Below, piece by piece: positions 1 to 13,600 of a stretch of DNA of 64,000 nt. A program made the translations under genes and the position numbers. Positions within the stretch are counted from its first letter, which is position 1; each line of letters starts with the position of its first letter. The stretch covers positions 6,935,160 through 6,999,159 of the forward strand of contig NC_064552.1 in the NCBI RefSeq assembly GCF_023856365.1. Reading direction: 5' to 3'. The notes under the pieces were generated by a model. That model made no database searches. It was not told the DNA's origin and saw only the letters and a program-made list of their open reading frames with translations. Origin of the DNA: Brienomyrus brachyistius. Lineage: Eukaryota > Chordata > Actinopteri > Osteoglossiformes > Mormyridae.

Positions 1-849
1 GGCAGCAGTCTGCTTTAGATTCAGGGGAATATGTTTCAGTGATATTACAATATCACTCAGGCAGAGGTCTTTCATCATGCTTTGAGGTGTGTGTTTCCCT
101 CTCTGGGTTCCTTCGTGGCAAAGTTGTCATATTACTGTGTGATGAGTTGAGGAAATGAGACCCCATTCCTTTCATTAAGAAAGGAATTCTCAGATATGAA
201 AAAACGATGGGGGAGAGGAGGGCGGAGACGAAGAATCCTTGTGGAAGTGGACTTATGCATTTGGAAATCCTCCAGTTGAATTCAACTTTAATTTATATTC
301 ATGAAGCTTGATATGGTGGTATTCCTTGGGTGGGGAGAATGGTGCTAAATATTTAATATGCTGTTAGGATTAAGAAGGGCAGTTTTAGAAAATTTTGCTA
401 AGCAAGGCATAGAAAATAACTGGCCACTGTTGTCTTATGGTTGTTTGCAAACATGAGACTAAGGCGCATGGCATTTATGTTTCATGTGCTGTATACAAAC
501 AAATTTGTACCATGACAAAATGAGGGTGGAGCGCAGAAGAACCTAAGAATTCCAGGCCTTGTTGTGTCTAAGAAGCCCCCCCCCCCCCAACAAGCAACAT
601 TACCGTTGTCTGAAATAACATTGTTCAGGTCAGTGTATTGTCTCAGTACTGGAACCTTCTGCTCCTCAGACCTTTTTCATCAGGATGGCACTATCTGCAT
701 GCTGTCATGACAGTTAAATACTCTACACTGAAGTTAGTCAGGAGCTACACCTCCCTGTTCAAGAATAAGGAATCAGGAGATACTGTCCGCTTCACATGGC
801 ATGGTGCAGGTGGAAATGAGCGGGGTTCCAAGAGACACAGGGGTTTAGT

Positions 850-1500
850 GACAAAACTGATCCAAACGGGGAAAGCACAAAATAAAGGACCATGAGTGGT
901 CAAAAATAGACAGGGGAAGAAATAAAGAATGAACTGAAAACCATAGAATAATCACAACTACCAAACTAAGCAAAACGGAGACAAAGACTGGGCAATAGAA
1001 CAGGGTAACACACACAGTAACAATGACACAAGCACAAACTCATTGATTCACTAAGGAACTGAACACAGGCAAGTATTTATACACAGGAACACCAGGGCAA
1101 ACACCAAGGAACAGGTGCAAAGCATAATCATATTAACAAATCAGAAAGGACTCGAGACAACAAGGAAGAGGTGGGGCAGATTACAATTAAACGATTGAAC
1201 GAGCATGAAACTAAGGAACGTCAAAATACACCAAAACTGGAACGAGCATAACACAGAAAGCTGAATACACTCCAAGCTAGCCTCAGAGCCAGAACTTGCA
1301 GGTTCTCAGTCTACGAGCCACATATTCATCCCATTGAGCCATGCAGGAGGCTGGGGAATAGGGATAGTACACTGGGGCGGAAGGACAAGAGACAGGATGG
1401 AGAAAAGGATGACCAGTGCCACCTGCTGGCCAAATGGGGAGGAGACACGAAGAACAGGGTAGGATGGGCACTAACCCTGACAGCTACTAATACCTTGTTA
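850..1500. repeat. Possible old LTR-type repeat fragment
   Basis: The style of this stretch is familiar from fish LTR retrotransposon ends read on the - strand: purine-rich text with runs such as 'caccagggcaaacaccaagg', and a C-rich segment ending at the conserved-looking GGGTTAG-like end near 1480. I cannot show paired LTRs or a target duplication, so this stays tentative. Confidence 0.25.
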
Positions 1501-1550
1501 TCGTTAGTGTCCCTCAAAGATGTGCTGAAGTTAAACAAATGGCTTGAGAC

Positions 1551-1742
1551 CAGAGGTGTCAAACTGAAGTCCTGGAGGGTCAGAGCCCTGTGTAGCTTAG
1601 TTCTTTCCCTGTTCCACCACAAATGATACAGCTCAAGAGCTGTCTGGTAATTAGCACAAGGAGTTGAATCAGTTGTATTAAATAAGGGGAAACCCAAAAT
1701 ATGCAGGGCTCTAGCCTCCCAGGAGTGGAGTTTGACACCCTG
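1551..1742 (+). mobile_element. hAT-like MITE, copy 1
   Basis: The ends are inverted repeats: CAGAGGTGTCAAACT at the left, and AGTTTGACACCCTG at the right. Imperfect complementarity continues inward (GTCCTGGAGG against CCTCCCAGGAG). The inside matches the copy at 12715-12914 in the same orientation, including a shared core GAGCCCTGTGTAGCTTAGTT. Short palindromic elements with this end are common in fish and are usually placed with hAT. The flanking 8 bp no longer match as a target duplication. Confidence 0.65.
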
Positions 1743-3372
1743 CTCTATAGCTTATAATACAATTGTTTAAACCTGATTATGAGATTTATTGAAAAATTAA
1801 GAAAAAAAGAAAACAAAAAAAGTGAAGTCAAATCAGCTTAGCCTTGCAGGCTCATTTAGTGCTTCCTGATTACAGATCTGTTTAGCAAGTAGCCCTAACA
1901 GCCATTGGAATGCTTAATGGGATGATTGATTTTTAAATATTAAAAAAATTCTTAAAGCACAAAGAGATGTAAAAAATCCATGATTCCATCCATATTCTGG
2001 TCGCTTATCGAATACAGGGATGTGGGGGATATGCAAGACGATAGACCATGTTGTGTAACGTAGGTAATATATAATAGTACCAATATGCAGTAGTATAGTA
2101 TAGTATTTCATCACTACTGCCATTACAACAAACTTTTCCTAAATAGTTAATTCAAAATGGTGTGGGATGAAATGAAATACATGCTGTTGTGTTTTAAGAA
2201 AACTTTTAAGTGCATTGGTGATACAGTGAGCATGATAATCACATTTGTTATGAAAACCTGAAATGCTACCTAAATATACACTGACAATACATCATTTCCT
2301 CCTAGAGTATAAAGAATAAATGTTTCTGAAACCAACTGCAAAACAACAAGAATGACAAACAACTACATGATAGCCACAGAATAATACCAGTTTATGCTCT
2401 TGACTTTTTTCCCCTCGTACAGTGTTATGTTTCTCCTACGTTCTCTACAGTCACTTTATGCTTAAATTTTCTATGCAAGGAGGCATATATCTCATAGCCA
2501 TCCAGTGAATTTGTGCATATTTTCACATTCCACAGCACTCAAAAGCAAACCAAATGTCTCAAAAAAATTATGTTTGCATTCGTAATAATGCATTACCGCT
2601 TTTCACAACTAAAGCTGCATTTCAAATATCACAAATGTACTGGTCTGGAGGGAGATCTTGGATTTGCAAGCTGGGTCAGATAACCCCAAATTTGAACGCT
2701 GCCATCACTATTGGCTACTGCCTTTCAATCTAAAGCTACTAACTGCCAGATGTAGACCCAAAGGAGCCTGCAATTTGCATGGGTCCATGGATTCATTTGC
2801 AGGGGCAGATCATAAGGTGAAAAATATGCAGCCGATTGTGTCTATTCATTTTGTCGTCTGTCATTTCTATGCATGGATTCTGCATCTGAATCCTGCATTA
2901 TCCCGTATCCTGTTTTTTTCCGCATTGTGTGACATCAAACAAAAGATACACTTAATTATCTGAACATGTTGTTTTGTATTTCAGTTTAATTTGCAAGCTG
3001 ACACTAATCATAAATGTTATTAATCGCAGTCACATGAAACTTTTTAATTAGGAGCCTAATGCACTAATGCACTACCAGTTTTTTTTTTTACTTTAATATT
3101 ATGTACATGCGTCTAGGGGAAATTGTCACAGTGCGGTTGAGTCGTAATCCGAAATATTCCATCCAGCTGGCTTCAGCAGTAGAATGATCACCTCAGAAAG
3201 CAAATGTCAGAAAGTTACACTAGTATGACTGCAATAACAAGAAGTACTAGACGTGTGTTGTGAAAGGAACGATGTCCAAATGATCAAGTAATAATGAAAA
3301 CATTCAGCAAATTTCTTACAGCGGTGAAAAGGGTAAAACCTTGTGCGTATAACTTCTTCTGTCTGCCCACAG

Positions 3373-3559
3373 GGTGATTCTATGAGAACAAACATTCAGT
3401 TGGATTTTGGGGATGGCATAGCGGTGTCCTACTCAAACCTTACCTGGACTAAGGATGGAATAAAACATCTTTACAAAAGTGCCGGAATCTTTCGAGTTAC
3501 TGCACTTGCAGAAAACAACCTTGGGCTTGACAGCACTACACTTTACTTACACATTAGCT
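3373..3559 (+). CDS. sorcs3: sorcs3 exon: PKD repeat
   Basis: The acceptor CCCACAG ends at 3372 and the donor GTAAGT starts at 3560. The exon opens in phase 0 (Gly-Asp-Ser) and ends with one base of a Cys codon. It encodes 62 residues with the PKD hallmark DFGDG (residues 11-15) and a sequon NLT at 22-24. The following intron is only 257 bp. Confidence 0.88.
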
Positions 3560-6500
3560 GTAAGTAAAACAGATCACCTTGTTACGATGGCATATTCTTA
3601 CCGCACATTAACAGGCGAAGTTTTGAAATCTCACTTATTGTCACTAAATGGGTTTTGGGTTAATAATAAGAATGGTATACCTAGTGCATTTTGTCTACAA
3701 ACACAGGCAATAATTATACACAATCAAAACCATAATTGAGCATCTTGATTTGCCATGACATATAAATAGTTAGGTTCATTGTACAAATTTATAATGATGT
3801 GTGTGATGTTTTTCAGGTCCTGTAGAACATGTCCATCTCTTAGCTCCATTTGTTGCAATTAGGAATAAGGAGGTCAACCTCACTGCCGGCGTCTGGCCTA
3901 GCTATCCTAGAACCGTAACCTACTTCTGGTGGTTCTGGAACAGTACTGAGGTAATGTCTAAGTGCTGGGTCAAATTTATCTTCCTGTAAACGTAAACAAA
4001 TGTGAATGTACTTATACTCGTGCTTTACCAATTTCTTTTGTTCGTTGTAGCCAATAGTGACCTTGGAAGGAAGCATTTCCTATACTTTTGCAGCAGAGGG
4101 AATGAATACTGTTACAGTCCAGGTGTCTTCTGGGAATATAATATTACAGGATACAAGAACAATAGCAGTACAAGGTAAATAGTAGTTATTATTGTTAATT
4201 TTCTTTGTTTTTATATTGATACCCTTTGAATTGTTTTTACCCAGAGTTATAACCTTTGAAAAGAATAAAAAGGAATATTCATTGAATCACTGTTTATAAT
4301 TCACATATTTTGCCCTGTCGTGACAAAAGTATTATCATTCCCCCTTTTAATGCTTTTAGAACTTTTATGCCAACATTAAATTTAATTGAAAAATGCATTT
4401 GTTTTTCAGAGTAATGTACTAGTTTGTTAAATATTCAAGATAGGACTATGCTGTCGTCTTGTTATTTTAAAAGCAAGGCATTCATCTTTTTAACTAATAG
4501 ACTGTTCACCTGTAGAGAAAGTATCATGGAGCTGAGGTCTTGAAATATTTCAATGGAAGAATTATTAAAAGATGGCCATTTCCTGTGTTTTCACAGAGTT
4601 CTTCAAATCACTCCTTTTATCTTTCTCCCCTAATCTGGATGAGTACAACCCAAACATTCCTGAGTGGAGGCAGGACGTAGGAAGAGTGATTAAGAAGGCC
4701 CTTCTGCAGGCAAGTGTGGATGAAAAAGAGAGAGAGCAGTGAGGATATCTGTGGTTCATATAAAAGCTTAGTATTACTAATTTGTTCATTTTAGAATTCA
4801 CCGACCAATAAAACAGTTGGTAAATTAATATCCTAATACATTTGGCAGCCACTTCCTAGATGCAAATAGTAAATCCTTATTAAGACTGTGCTCTCTTCAT
4901 TTATTTTTGTATTTGTTTGGTTGTTTTTGCAAAAGATTAGTGAACAGAACAAACTGGCCAGTTTAAGGTATATAGATTGCATGAGGACTATATAGTGCTT
5001 GCAGATATGAGGTTATTATATAATATTAGCAGTCAGTGTCATACACTCTTAAAAAAAGCGTAAAAATTCTTACCTTTGCTTGTCACTGGGGCTGTACCCT
5101 CAAGGGTCTGCCAGTGGCACCTTGGCGATAGGTAGCTCTACCCCTTTTAACTCTGAGGAACATTTCTGTACCAATGATTGGACGTTAATGCTGTTTGTAC
5201 CTTTGGGATGTTACTCCAAGTCCATTTCTGTACCTTTAAACATACAATTACAAGGGTACAGCCCTAGTGACAAGCACAGGTATAATGTTTTACTTAGAGT
5301 GCATACATTTCTTAGAATTATAGTCTGACAGGTAAGTTGACTGGCAGGTAGCCTACTTGACCAAATTATCAAATTAGATACTTTAGTTTATCTAATTTGA
5401 TTGTTATTGCTTTGTTCCGGTGCTTAGACTGAGCTTGCAATGCACTGTACTGCAGGCAAATGCCCAAGTGGCCAAACACCCACTGTTTGCATTGTGCAGA
5501 GCTGCCTATTTATACAGCTTGTGCAAGAGCATGAGGTCTGTCTTTTCAAAGGACCCCTAACATGCAGGGGTTTAAGGGGTAAAGAGATGCAGGTGCGAAA
5601 ACAATACTTAGCAGCATAAAGGAAAGCAAACGAAGATAGTTTAAGTATTATCCTTAGCAAACGGAAGAACAAACAGGAGAAAGATGTGTTAACGGCCAAG
5701 CAGAATACGAAACAAAGTACCGGTGGCTCTTTTTGGGCTACATGTAAACGAGTTCTTTCCTCACTGGAATTCCTCTACTTTCTGCTTTTGTGTTGTCACC
5801 AGACCAATTGAAGGATAATTGGTCAGGCGGCCTATTTCTTACTGTGACATTCTGTGACATTCATACTGTGGAATCCTGGAGGGACCAGCCATTTTCTGAG
5901 CACTCACCTCATTCCCCCACTAGCTGGGTAGGGTAGCTGCCCTCAGAGGTGTTGGCTAGCGATCATATAGTCTTATACGCAATTTTTGACATTCTTGATC
6001 GACATCACACTGCATGAAAGTCAGAATGCTGATATGTTATTACAAATAAATAAGTTAAACATGTTTTGCAAAAACAGGACTCGCTAAAAGAGCGACTATT
6101 ATCTTGTAAACGTAATCTTAGAGCCTAAAACAAGTCCACAGAGAAAGAAAAAAAAATCATATATACACCCTGACTTGAATGAAAAGTTGAATAGAAGAAT
6201 TCAGTGTATTAGGTCTTGAAACATCGTGTCTCCAAGAAGGATTTTCCAACAAAAAAAATATTGATTTATTTCTTAAGATCAAAGAACTGCTGGCAGACAG
6301 ATGCAAGGTAATTAAGACTTAGTGCTGAAGGGATGCTGAGCACTGTAATGTTGGTGCTCCTGATATACGAGTCATTCTCCAGAAAGCATAATATGCAACA
6401 GTATAATCACATTAAATGTCACATAAAACTGGACAATTAATGACGGTTATTAAAGCATTCCGCTTAAGAGGTGTTAGTAGTTGCTGGTTCTCTGAGCTCT

Positions 6501-7636
6501 GATGTCTACAAATTTATGTTTTACAAATACAGCTCATTTCTGGGTTTTTCTTTCAGGTTTATTAAAATCCGTAACAAGCAGTGTGTTTTGAAAGAGCTGT
6601 CATCTGTTGTGCTGTGGGTGGGATTACAGCGCACCATCAAAACTACATTTTATAGCCTCTTTCATGTAGTGAATTATATGGAAAGCGTTTGCTACGGCAC
6701 GAAAACAGAACATTTGACAAACAGATTTTCCATGTGCCGCTGACTTTCGGAATAAATTAGGAGCCCGTTGTACAGTACAGCTATGTTTCAAGTTTTGCCG
6801 TAAAAATGTAAATGGCATCTGACAGAAAAGTGACTAAGCAATTTTTTTAAATTATATAAAAGTTTCATGCTTTTGTTATAAATAGATCAGGGCACAGCAT
6901 TTACAGATTAGTACATTATGAATATATGACAAAAGAGGCTCATTTCATATTAATAACATGTATTCTTTTACAGAACATGCCTCCAGAAAATAGTTTAGGT
7001 GGAAAACATCACAAGAATTGCATAGTTGTACTGAAACACTTTACATTCTCTCCTTGGGCTGACTTTCCAAAAGAAACGTTTTACTGATTTGTACAAAGCA
7101 ATATTTCAGAAAAGTTAGAACTAAATATTTACAGTCTACAGAAGGACCTCCCCTGGCAATTGAACTAGTAACCTTCATGTTCATGTCCTTAACTGCTAGG
7201 AACTTTCTGTCCTTGCCTTATGTAATGGTATAAATAAATGAAAGAAAAAAAACAGGTATCGAACTGATACAATGTAATGTTTAGTAGAAATAAAGGTGTA
7301 TTACTTTTTATCATAAATAACATGATTTAATGCAATAACTCACAATGCAGTTATTTTATATGGACAAAACTGTATAAATATTTTTGTGTTGTATTGTCCA
7401 TCCATTATTTTTTATAACCAACGTGTCCTATCCATTTCAAATACTTAAAATATGGATGTTTAAATGAAGGAAGACTAATTAAAATAAGTGTTCCAAGTAA
7501 TGAAATATATCCTGTTGTGAATAGAGTTACCGTATATTTTCTATATACTGTATATTATAAAAATCTTGCATATTCAATATGAGCAGCCATTATATAGAGT
7601 ACACAACATAAACAGTATATGCAACAAAAAAAGTAA

Positions 7637-7691
<55 letters not shown>

Positions 7692-10600
7692 CGCGACCCA
7701 ATAGGATAAGCGGTTTGGAAAATAAATGGATGGATATATATATATATTTCTGGGTAGTGGGGCATGATTTTTTTAAATACATGCACACAAGCAATGCAGA
7801 CATGCAGATTTGTACATATTCTTTTGTTTTCCATTCTCAGTGGCTTGTAGCAGAGGAAGGACTATCTCGTGCTTTTTAGTCTTTTAAGTTATGTATATTA
7901 CCCAGAGAGTTTGTTGCTGGCTTTTTAGATGAAAAAAGAAAACATTCACTCACAGTCCACTTTCACAGTTTCCAGTGTCTTGTCATTCCGTCCTTGAGCT
8001 AAGTCGTTTTTCCCAGAATTTGTACCAGGGCCTAGGACATTATCCATTTCTGATGCCACAAACAGTTCAATACTGGACTACCCAGTCGAGCATCTCAGCA
8101 CTCAGAAGGGGGAAGCAAGAGCCCCTCATTGCATGTCAACTGCAGTAACAGGAGACTTTGTGCATCCTTACTGAGGATTAAGCCATCCTCTTGTAACTGA
8201 CCTTTCCTCCTGCACTACTCTACATTTGGCAGGAGGGAAACCTGCAGCATTTTGGATAAGTGGAGAGCTGGTGTGACTGCTAACGTTGTTGTCCAAAGAA
8301 GCACAGGTGGCAGACCATAGTGGGATGATCCATGTGTGGGTGGACAATGACATTCTGAGAAGAGTGGTGTTTGAGGATGTGGGTTTTTCAGTGGAGGAAC
8401 ACAGTAAGAGAATAGGTTTTGTAGATGCCCATTCGCCTTCAGCCAGCAGCCCCTTGACCCCTCCGGCAGGCAATGCTTTAAGAGTTGATTGGTGATGAAA
8501 ATTTGTGTGGTGCTAGAACAGATCACTATTAGTTTATCTAAAGCTCATCTTTTTACGACAGATGCTACCAACCCCCCTCCTAATGCAGCAGTAGTCATGT
8601 TAGCGTAAACTATTAGCATAAACTTGCATTTTCGCTATATTTAAGACAATAAGCAGAAATGTGTGTCTGTTCTAGACCAGGATTCTCAATCTTTTTTGCA
8701 CCACAGCCCAATTTTTACCATGTCAGCTCAGTCGCAACCCTATATCAAGTATAAGTTTAAATTAACGCTACGATCAAGCACGCAGTGCAGCCTGCAATTT
8801 ATGCCAATCAATGCCTATCATACAAATCAGATTGGATGTGCCAGTGAATTTTAAATTAAGCATCTGTGATTTGGCCTCTTGGATTGGATGAGTGTTCTCT
8901 AGTTTTACGATAAGCATTTGCAGACCCAAGACCGGTTTTCACAGGTGAATTCTAGGATTTGGGCTGGGAAATCTGATCGGGGATCAGCATAGGAGCTTGC
9001 TGGCGTTAAAATGCTTACATTTTCAACTCTGCCTCGCGACCCTTTCAGAACTTGTCGCGACCAAAATTTCAGTTGAGACTCATAGGTTGTGAATCGCTAT
9101 TCTAGCTTCCTATTACCTGCACTATAGATTATCTTGAAGACCTTATTCAAAGGCTACGGAACTGTAAGCTTTTGGGGGGGCTCTGTGCAGTTCTCAGGTA
9201 GTATGTTTACATGCACGCTAAGAAAATGTAAATACTGTGTTAGCCCGACTAGAACTGAACTTTTGAAGTACATATAAACATGTCTGCCCGACTGAAATCA
9301 TACTAAATCCTAAATCCATACTAAATACATTTCTTATACTCAGAATAGGACACCTAAATAATGCGATTGGGACTCGATTTACTCCTGCAGATATACTTTC
9401 AATCGTACTTAAACTGGCCTAGGTGTCCTGCGCATGCATCTCAGTTTTCTGCCCCGGGCTTTGGCCTGGAAGTTACAGAAGAAGCTTGGAGCATAGCAGT
9501 GGACATACAGCACACTGTTAAGCTGTCCAGTTCACTGCTCATCTACAGGGTGCTTATCCACCACACCAACACTTCAAGGTGTTGGTTTTCCATTGCCGTA
9601 AAAACTGGTACCAAATGACATCACGATGCGAGGCAGGGTGTTTTGTGCAAAAAATGGCTGTAGTAGGACTCGAGAACACGAGATATTAATACCTACATCG
9701 TATGTTATGCACATTCAATTCGTACATCGCCAATCAGCCAGATTAAGATCAGCTTTTTCTTACCTTCAATTTGGAAGGAAGGGATATTATAGCGCAGAGA
9801 GTTTAAGCTTTGCTAAAACAAAAACCTAGTGAATTTGAATTATTATTCTTTTTCAAGATTTATCTAGTATGTTTAAAAATCAGTTTAATGTTTTCCTCCA
9901 CTGCATATGTTCTCTGGGACGATCATAATCATTTTCATCCTGCCTGTTTAAATCACTCCTAGATGGGTTTGTGAGAAATTTATGTCGAACTTTTTTTGTT
10001 TCATAAGGGCCCCAATAATTATTACAACAAAATCACATTGCAACATTTGAAGATTTTCTAGCATCGTGTCATAGTATATTATACAAAATACATAATTTTT
10101 TTTTGTTATGCTATCTGATCTTTTTGTGTCCGTTCTTTTGACCAGATCGCAATTAAAGCTTGTGTCACTTCATTTGTCTACGCATCCATTATTACTAATT
10201 TTATTACTTTTTATGTCTTTGACGTAATAGGTCAACCGGAAAAAGCCCAATACTAACAGGCTGAAAGGAGACATAACGCTACTTATTGTAGCAGAGTCAA
10301 ACATACTTCGGCCAATAAATTGATTCCCCTCCTGTGCATGTGTACTGGGACAAGGACGGCAGTCCGATTAAACGGCGAAGTCGAGCTCGACTTAGCTGTG
10401 CATGTACATGTACTGAATGAGCGAGGCAAAATCAGCCATTGGGTAGAGAGAGGTTTTGTATCTGGAATCTGTTTTGGGGTCGATTAATTGCTAATTAGCA
10501 ATTGATTTTGAAGTTCATGACCTTGGTCAGCCTCCCTATGAAGTATAGTCAAAATGTGGCTCCTGTTTAAATGCAGTGGACAGAGACATGTAAGTTTGCA

Positions 10601-13600
10601 TACAGAGCTTTAAGGCGGCACTCTGTTTGGCATCGGGGGGGGGGGGGGGGGGGCAGGGTGGGTGAGAGAGGGCACCGTATCACCCTGGGAAGGTGACTTA
10701 GGTGACTGTGCAAGTTCAGCTAACTTGTTTTTTCCCCAATTGATCCTTGTTTTTCTTAGTTTTATATACAAGTGTGCATTCCTTCCGTCGCCCCAGGAGG
10801 CCCCAAGGGGAATGTGTCAGTCCCCATCACTCATACTATCAGCTCTTCCATTCTGTTTTCCCACCCATGCAAAAAATAGCATGTGTTTGTTCCTGACTAT
10901 AATTTTTTCCCCCTATTTTTGCTATGCATCTTAACTTTTCCCCCATTATGAAATAGGGAAACGTCTACAATAATGTCTGGATTGGCTTTACCAGCTTCCT
11001 CCTGTGTTACATGGTTGTGTTCTCAAGCTGGTTTAGAAATCCAGCAAAGTAAAATAATAAAACCACACTTATGCTCTATTAAGTTCTGTCAAGGTAATGA
11101 TTTTAAGTAACATACAATTTGTCTTGACCTTATAATTGGTTATTCTTTCTCATTCCACAGACCTGATTTATATTATGATTTTAGTGACAAGTACTAATCC
11201 AGAAAAGTGATGTTATCTTGTTAAGGTACAGCTTATGATACCTGTAAAACACAGATTTGGGGAGCATATGTCATGTATACGCGAGACCTGCAGCTTTTTT
11301 TATGTATGTGGTTCAGTAGCTGCTTCTTATCTGTGTTGATTTTTAGAGCAACTTTTTTTCCTGGCTTTTATATTATATTATTTCATTTTGTTTTCCTTTG
11401 TCTGGGCTTCTACTTGACTTTCCTTTTGCAAGTAACTGGAAAAACTAGTGTGACCATCAAAGATTTCAGAAAATTGAAAAACACAGAAATATAAAGAAAA
11501 TATACCGTAATACCTGTGATAGTTAAGGTCATTCATATTAGGCAGAAACATTGCATAGCAAACATATTTAAGCATGTTTTGTGAAACTTCAGGATGTAGC
11601 CGACAGATAAAAAACTTAATTAGCTTAAAGTTATTGATAAAAAATTAACTTGTTTTCTACTAGAAACGTGCAATTAGATTAAATATCTGATAGACATTTA
11701 TTGCATCCATTGTTAAATGTTCTTTTGCCATTTTACTGAAGGTGGCTGACATTCCGGAAGAGCAACTCCTGGTAGCTGTATTTCCCGGTTTGCCAACCGC
11801 GGCGGAACTGTTCATTCTGCCGCGCAAAAACTATTCCGAAGGAAGGAAAAAAAGTGAAGAGGACTTGGATCATGTGAGCAGCGATTTATGACCTTTGTTA
11901 CCCGCCAGCAAAGATTTTGTAGATGTAAAGGAGCCTTTTCTGTTTTTATTGCTATGATATGTACCTTGTTTCTTCAACAGATATCGGCAATTCTAGTCAG
12001 TGCACTTAATCAGAATTTGGTTGAGTTCGAACTGAAGCCTGGCGTTCGAGTCATTGTTTACATCACACAGTTAACTTTAGGTAAGACACTGATTATTTTA
12101 CTTGCCATTTATATCAATATCCGTAAGTGTGTTTTCACAGTATTCAATGTTTTTTTTCGGTTTATTTGGTAATTACCAATTCTGAGGATGTTTTACTACG
12201 AAACCTGTTTTTTTAGCCTTCAGTTAAATTTCGTAAAATTATAGAATTCGCTACAAAGTACTAAAACATTTCTGTCCGCTCCTGTGCACAATTAGCTGAT
12301 GCAAATATGAACTATACTGTAGTACAATAAAAAGTGCATCATTGTTATTTATTAAATTTTTTTCTTTTTAGTTTTCCTCATTCTATTCTACTGTGCAGCA
12401 TTTTGATACTTTATGATATCTAACGGTACTTTATGTGCGCTATTGTTTGTGTGTGTGAGATATTGATTTACAATATGTGAAACATTATTGAACCATTATT
12501 GGCTGATCTCCATATTAGACATTTTTGTCCTAGAACTTTAACATTATGATTAACGGCAATGAGTGTCCTTGGTAAAATAAAGAAATGGCATTAAAATAGA
12601 TTTAAGACTTAGCTTGGGATAAACCAAGATTTATGGGCGGTCAGAGTCTGTGTAGCCTGAATAGCAGCAGCACCAGATGTTTGTCTGGTCAAGTTCTGAT
12701 GCCTTACAGTATATCAGGGCATCAAATTCCAGTCCTGGAGGGCCAGAGCCCTGTGTAGCTTAGTTCTTTCCCTGTTCCCCCACTAATGATTCAGCTCAAG
12801 AGCTACGTAGTAATTAGCATGAGGTGCAAAGAGTTGAATCAGGTGTGTTAAATGAAGAGAAAGCCAAAAATGTGCAGGGCCCCGGTCCCCCAGGATTGCA
12901 GTTTGATACCCCTGCCCTACATGGTAATCTAAGCCCTGACTAGCTTAGTTATGTGACTTTTTTATATGCGATTTTAATATGGTACACTTTTTGTCAAATT
13001 CAGCACATTTTTAATTGTTTGCTATGGGTGTGCACTGAAACAAACCCACTGTTCCCCGGCTCTGTAAACAGGAAAAAAAAAACAAAGTGGCTCTGAATGA
13101 GCCACACGGTTCCAGCAAATCAGCAACAGAGGGCATTCCCAGGGGGGCAGATTGAGGAAGCTCATTGGTTAGAGTATTTCCTCTCACCTTCTCCCCTCCC
13201 CTGGTTCTATGCCCCCTACCTTTGTCACATAATCTACCTTTAATGAAGCTGCACAATACCCTGCTTTGGAAAGAGATTTTCCCCCAAAAAATCTATGTAA
13301 CCAATGGTGTGTGAGTGTGCCCTGTGATGGGCTGGCCCCCCATCCTGGGTTGTTCCCTGCCTCGTGCCCATTGCTTCCGGGATAGGCTCCGTACCCCCCG
13401 CGACCCAGTAGGATAAGCGGTTTGGAAAATGGATGGATGGAAAACTATGGAACCAGACAGATAAGACAAATAAATAACAAAAGTTGCATCAATTTATAGA
13501 GCAGAGTATTTCAGCTGATGTGTCATAACCTTGTTCAAAAAGCAAGGCCCCCTTGGGACCTTTGTGCCACAAATCCTGGTCACAACCCATTATGCTACCT

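Larger units (their letters stand above)
1..3372 (+). other. Intron of the SorCS receptor gene, 5' end outside window
   Basis: This stretch lies before the first recognisable exon and must be intron, since that exon starts in the middle of a PKD repeat with a proper acceptor (CCCACAG at 3366-3372). It holds a poly-C run near 574-588, a possible old LTR-like repeat (about 850-1470) and a hAT-like MITE (1551-1742). The rest is AT-rich and I see no exon in it. The short open frames here have no splice signals or family similarity that I can recognise. Confidence 0.75.

Noticed and set aside
1326..1697. 123-codon - strand frame
   Set aside because: It spans a repeat fragment and a hAT-like MITE. 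It is chance coding in repeat sequence.
2658..2963. 101-codon + frame in the first sorcs3 intron
   Set aside because: There is no splice-bounded exon structure or family similarity. It is likely chance.
7140..7200. tRNA-like text on the - strand (CTAGCAGTTAAGG, then GGTTACTAGTTCAATT)
   Set aside because: It could be an old SINE or tRNA pseudogene, but no full A/B box pair with proper spacing or cloverleaf can be built.
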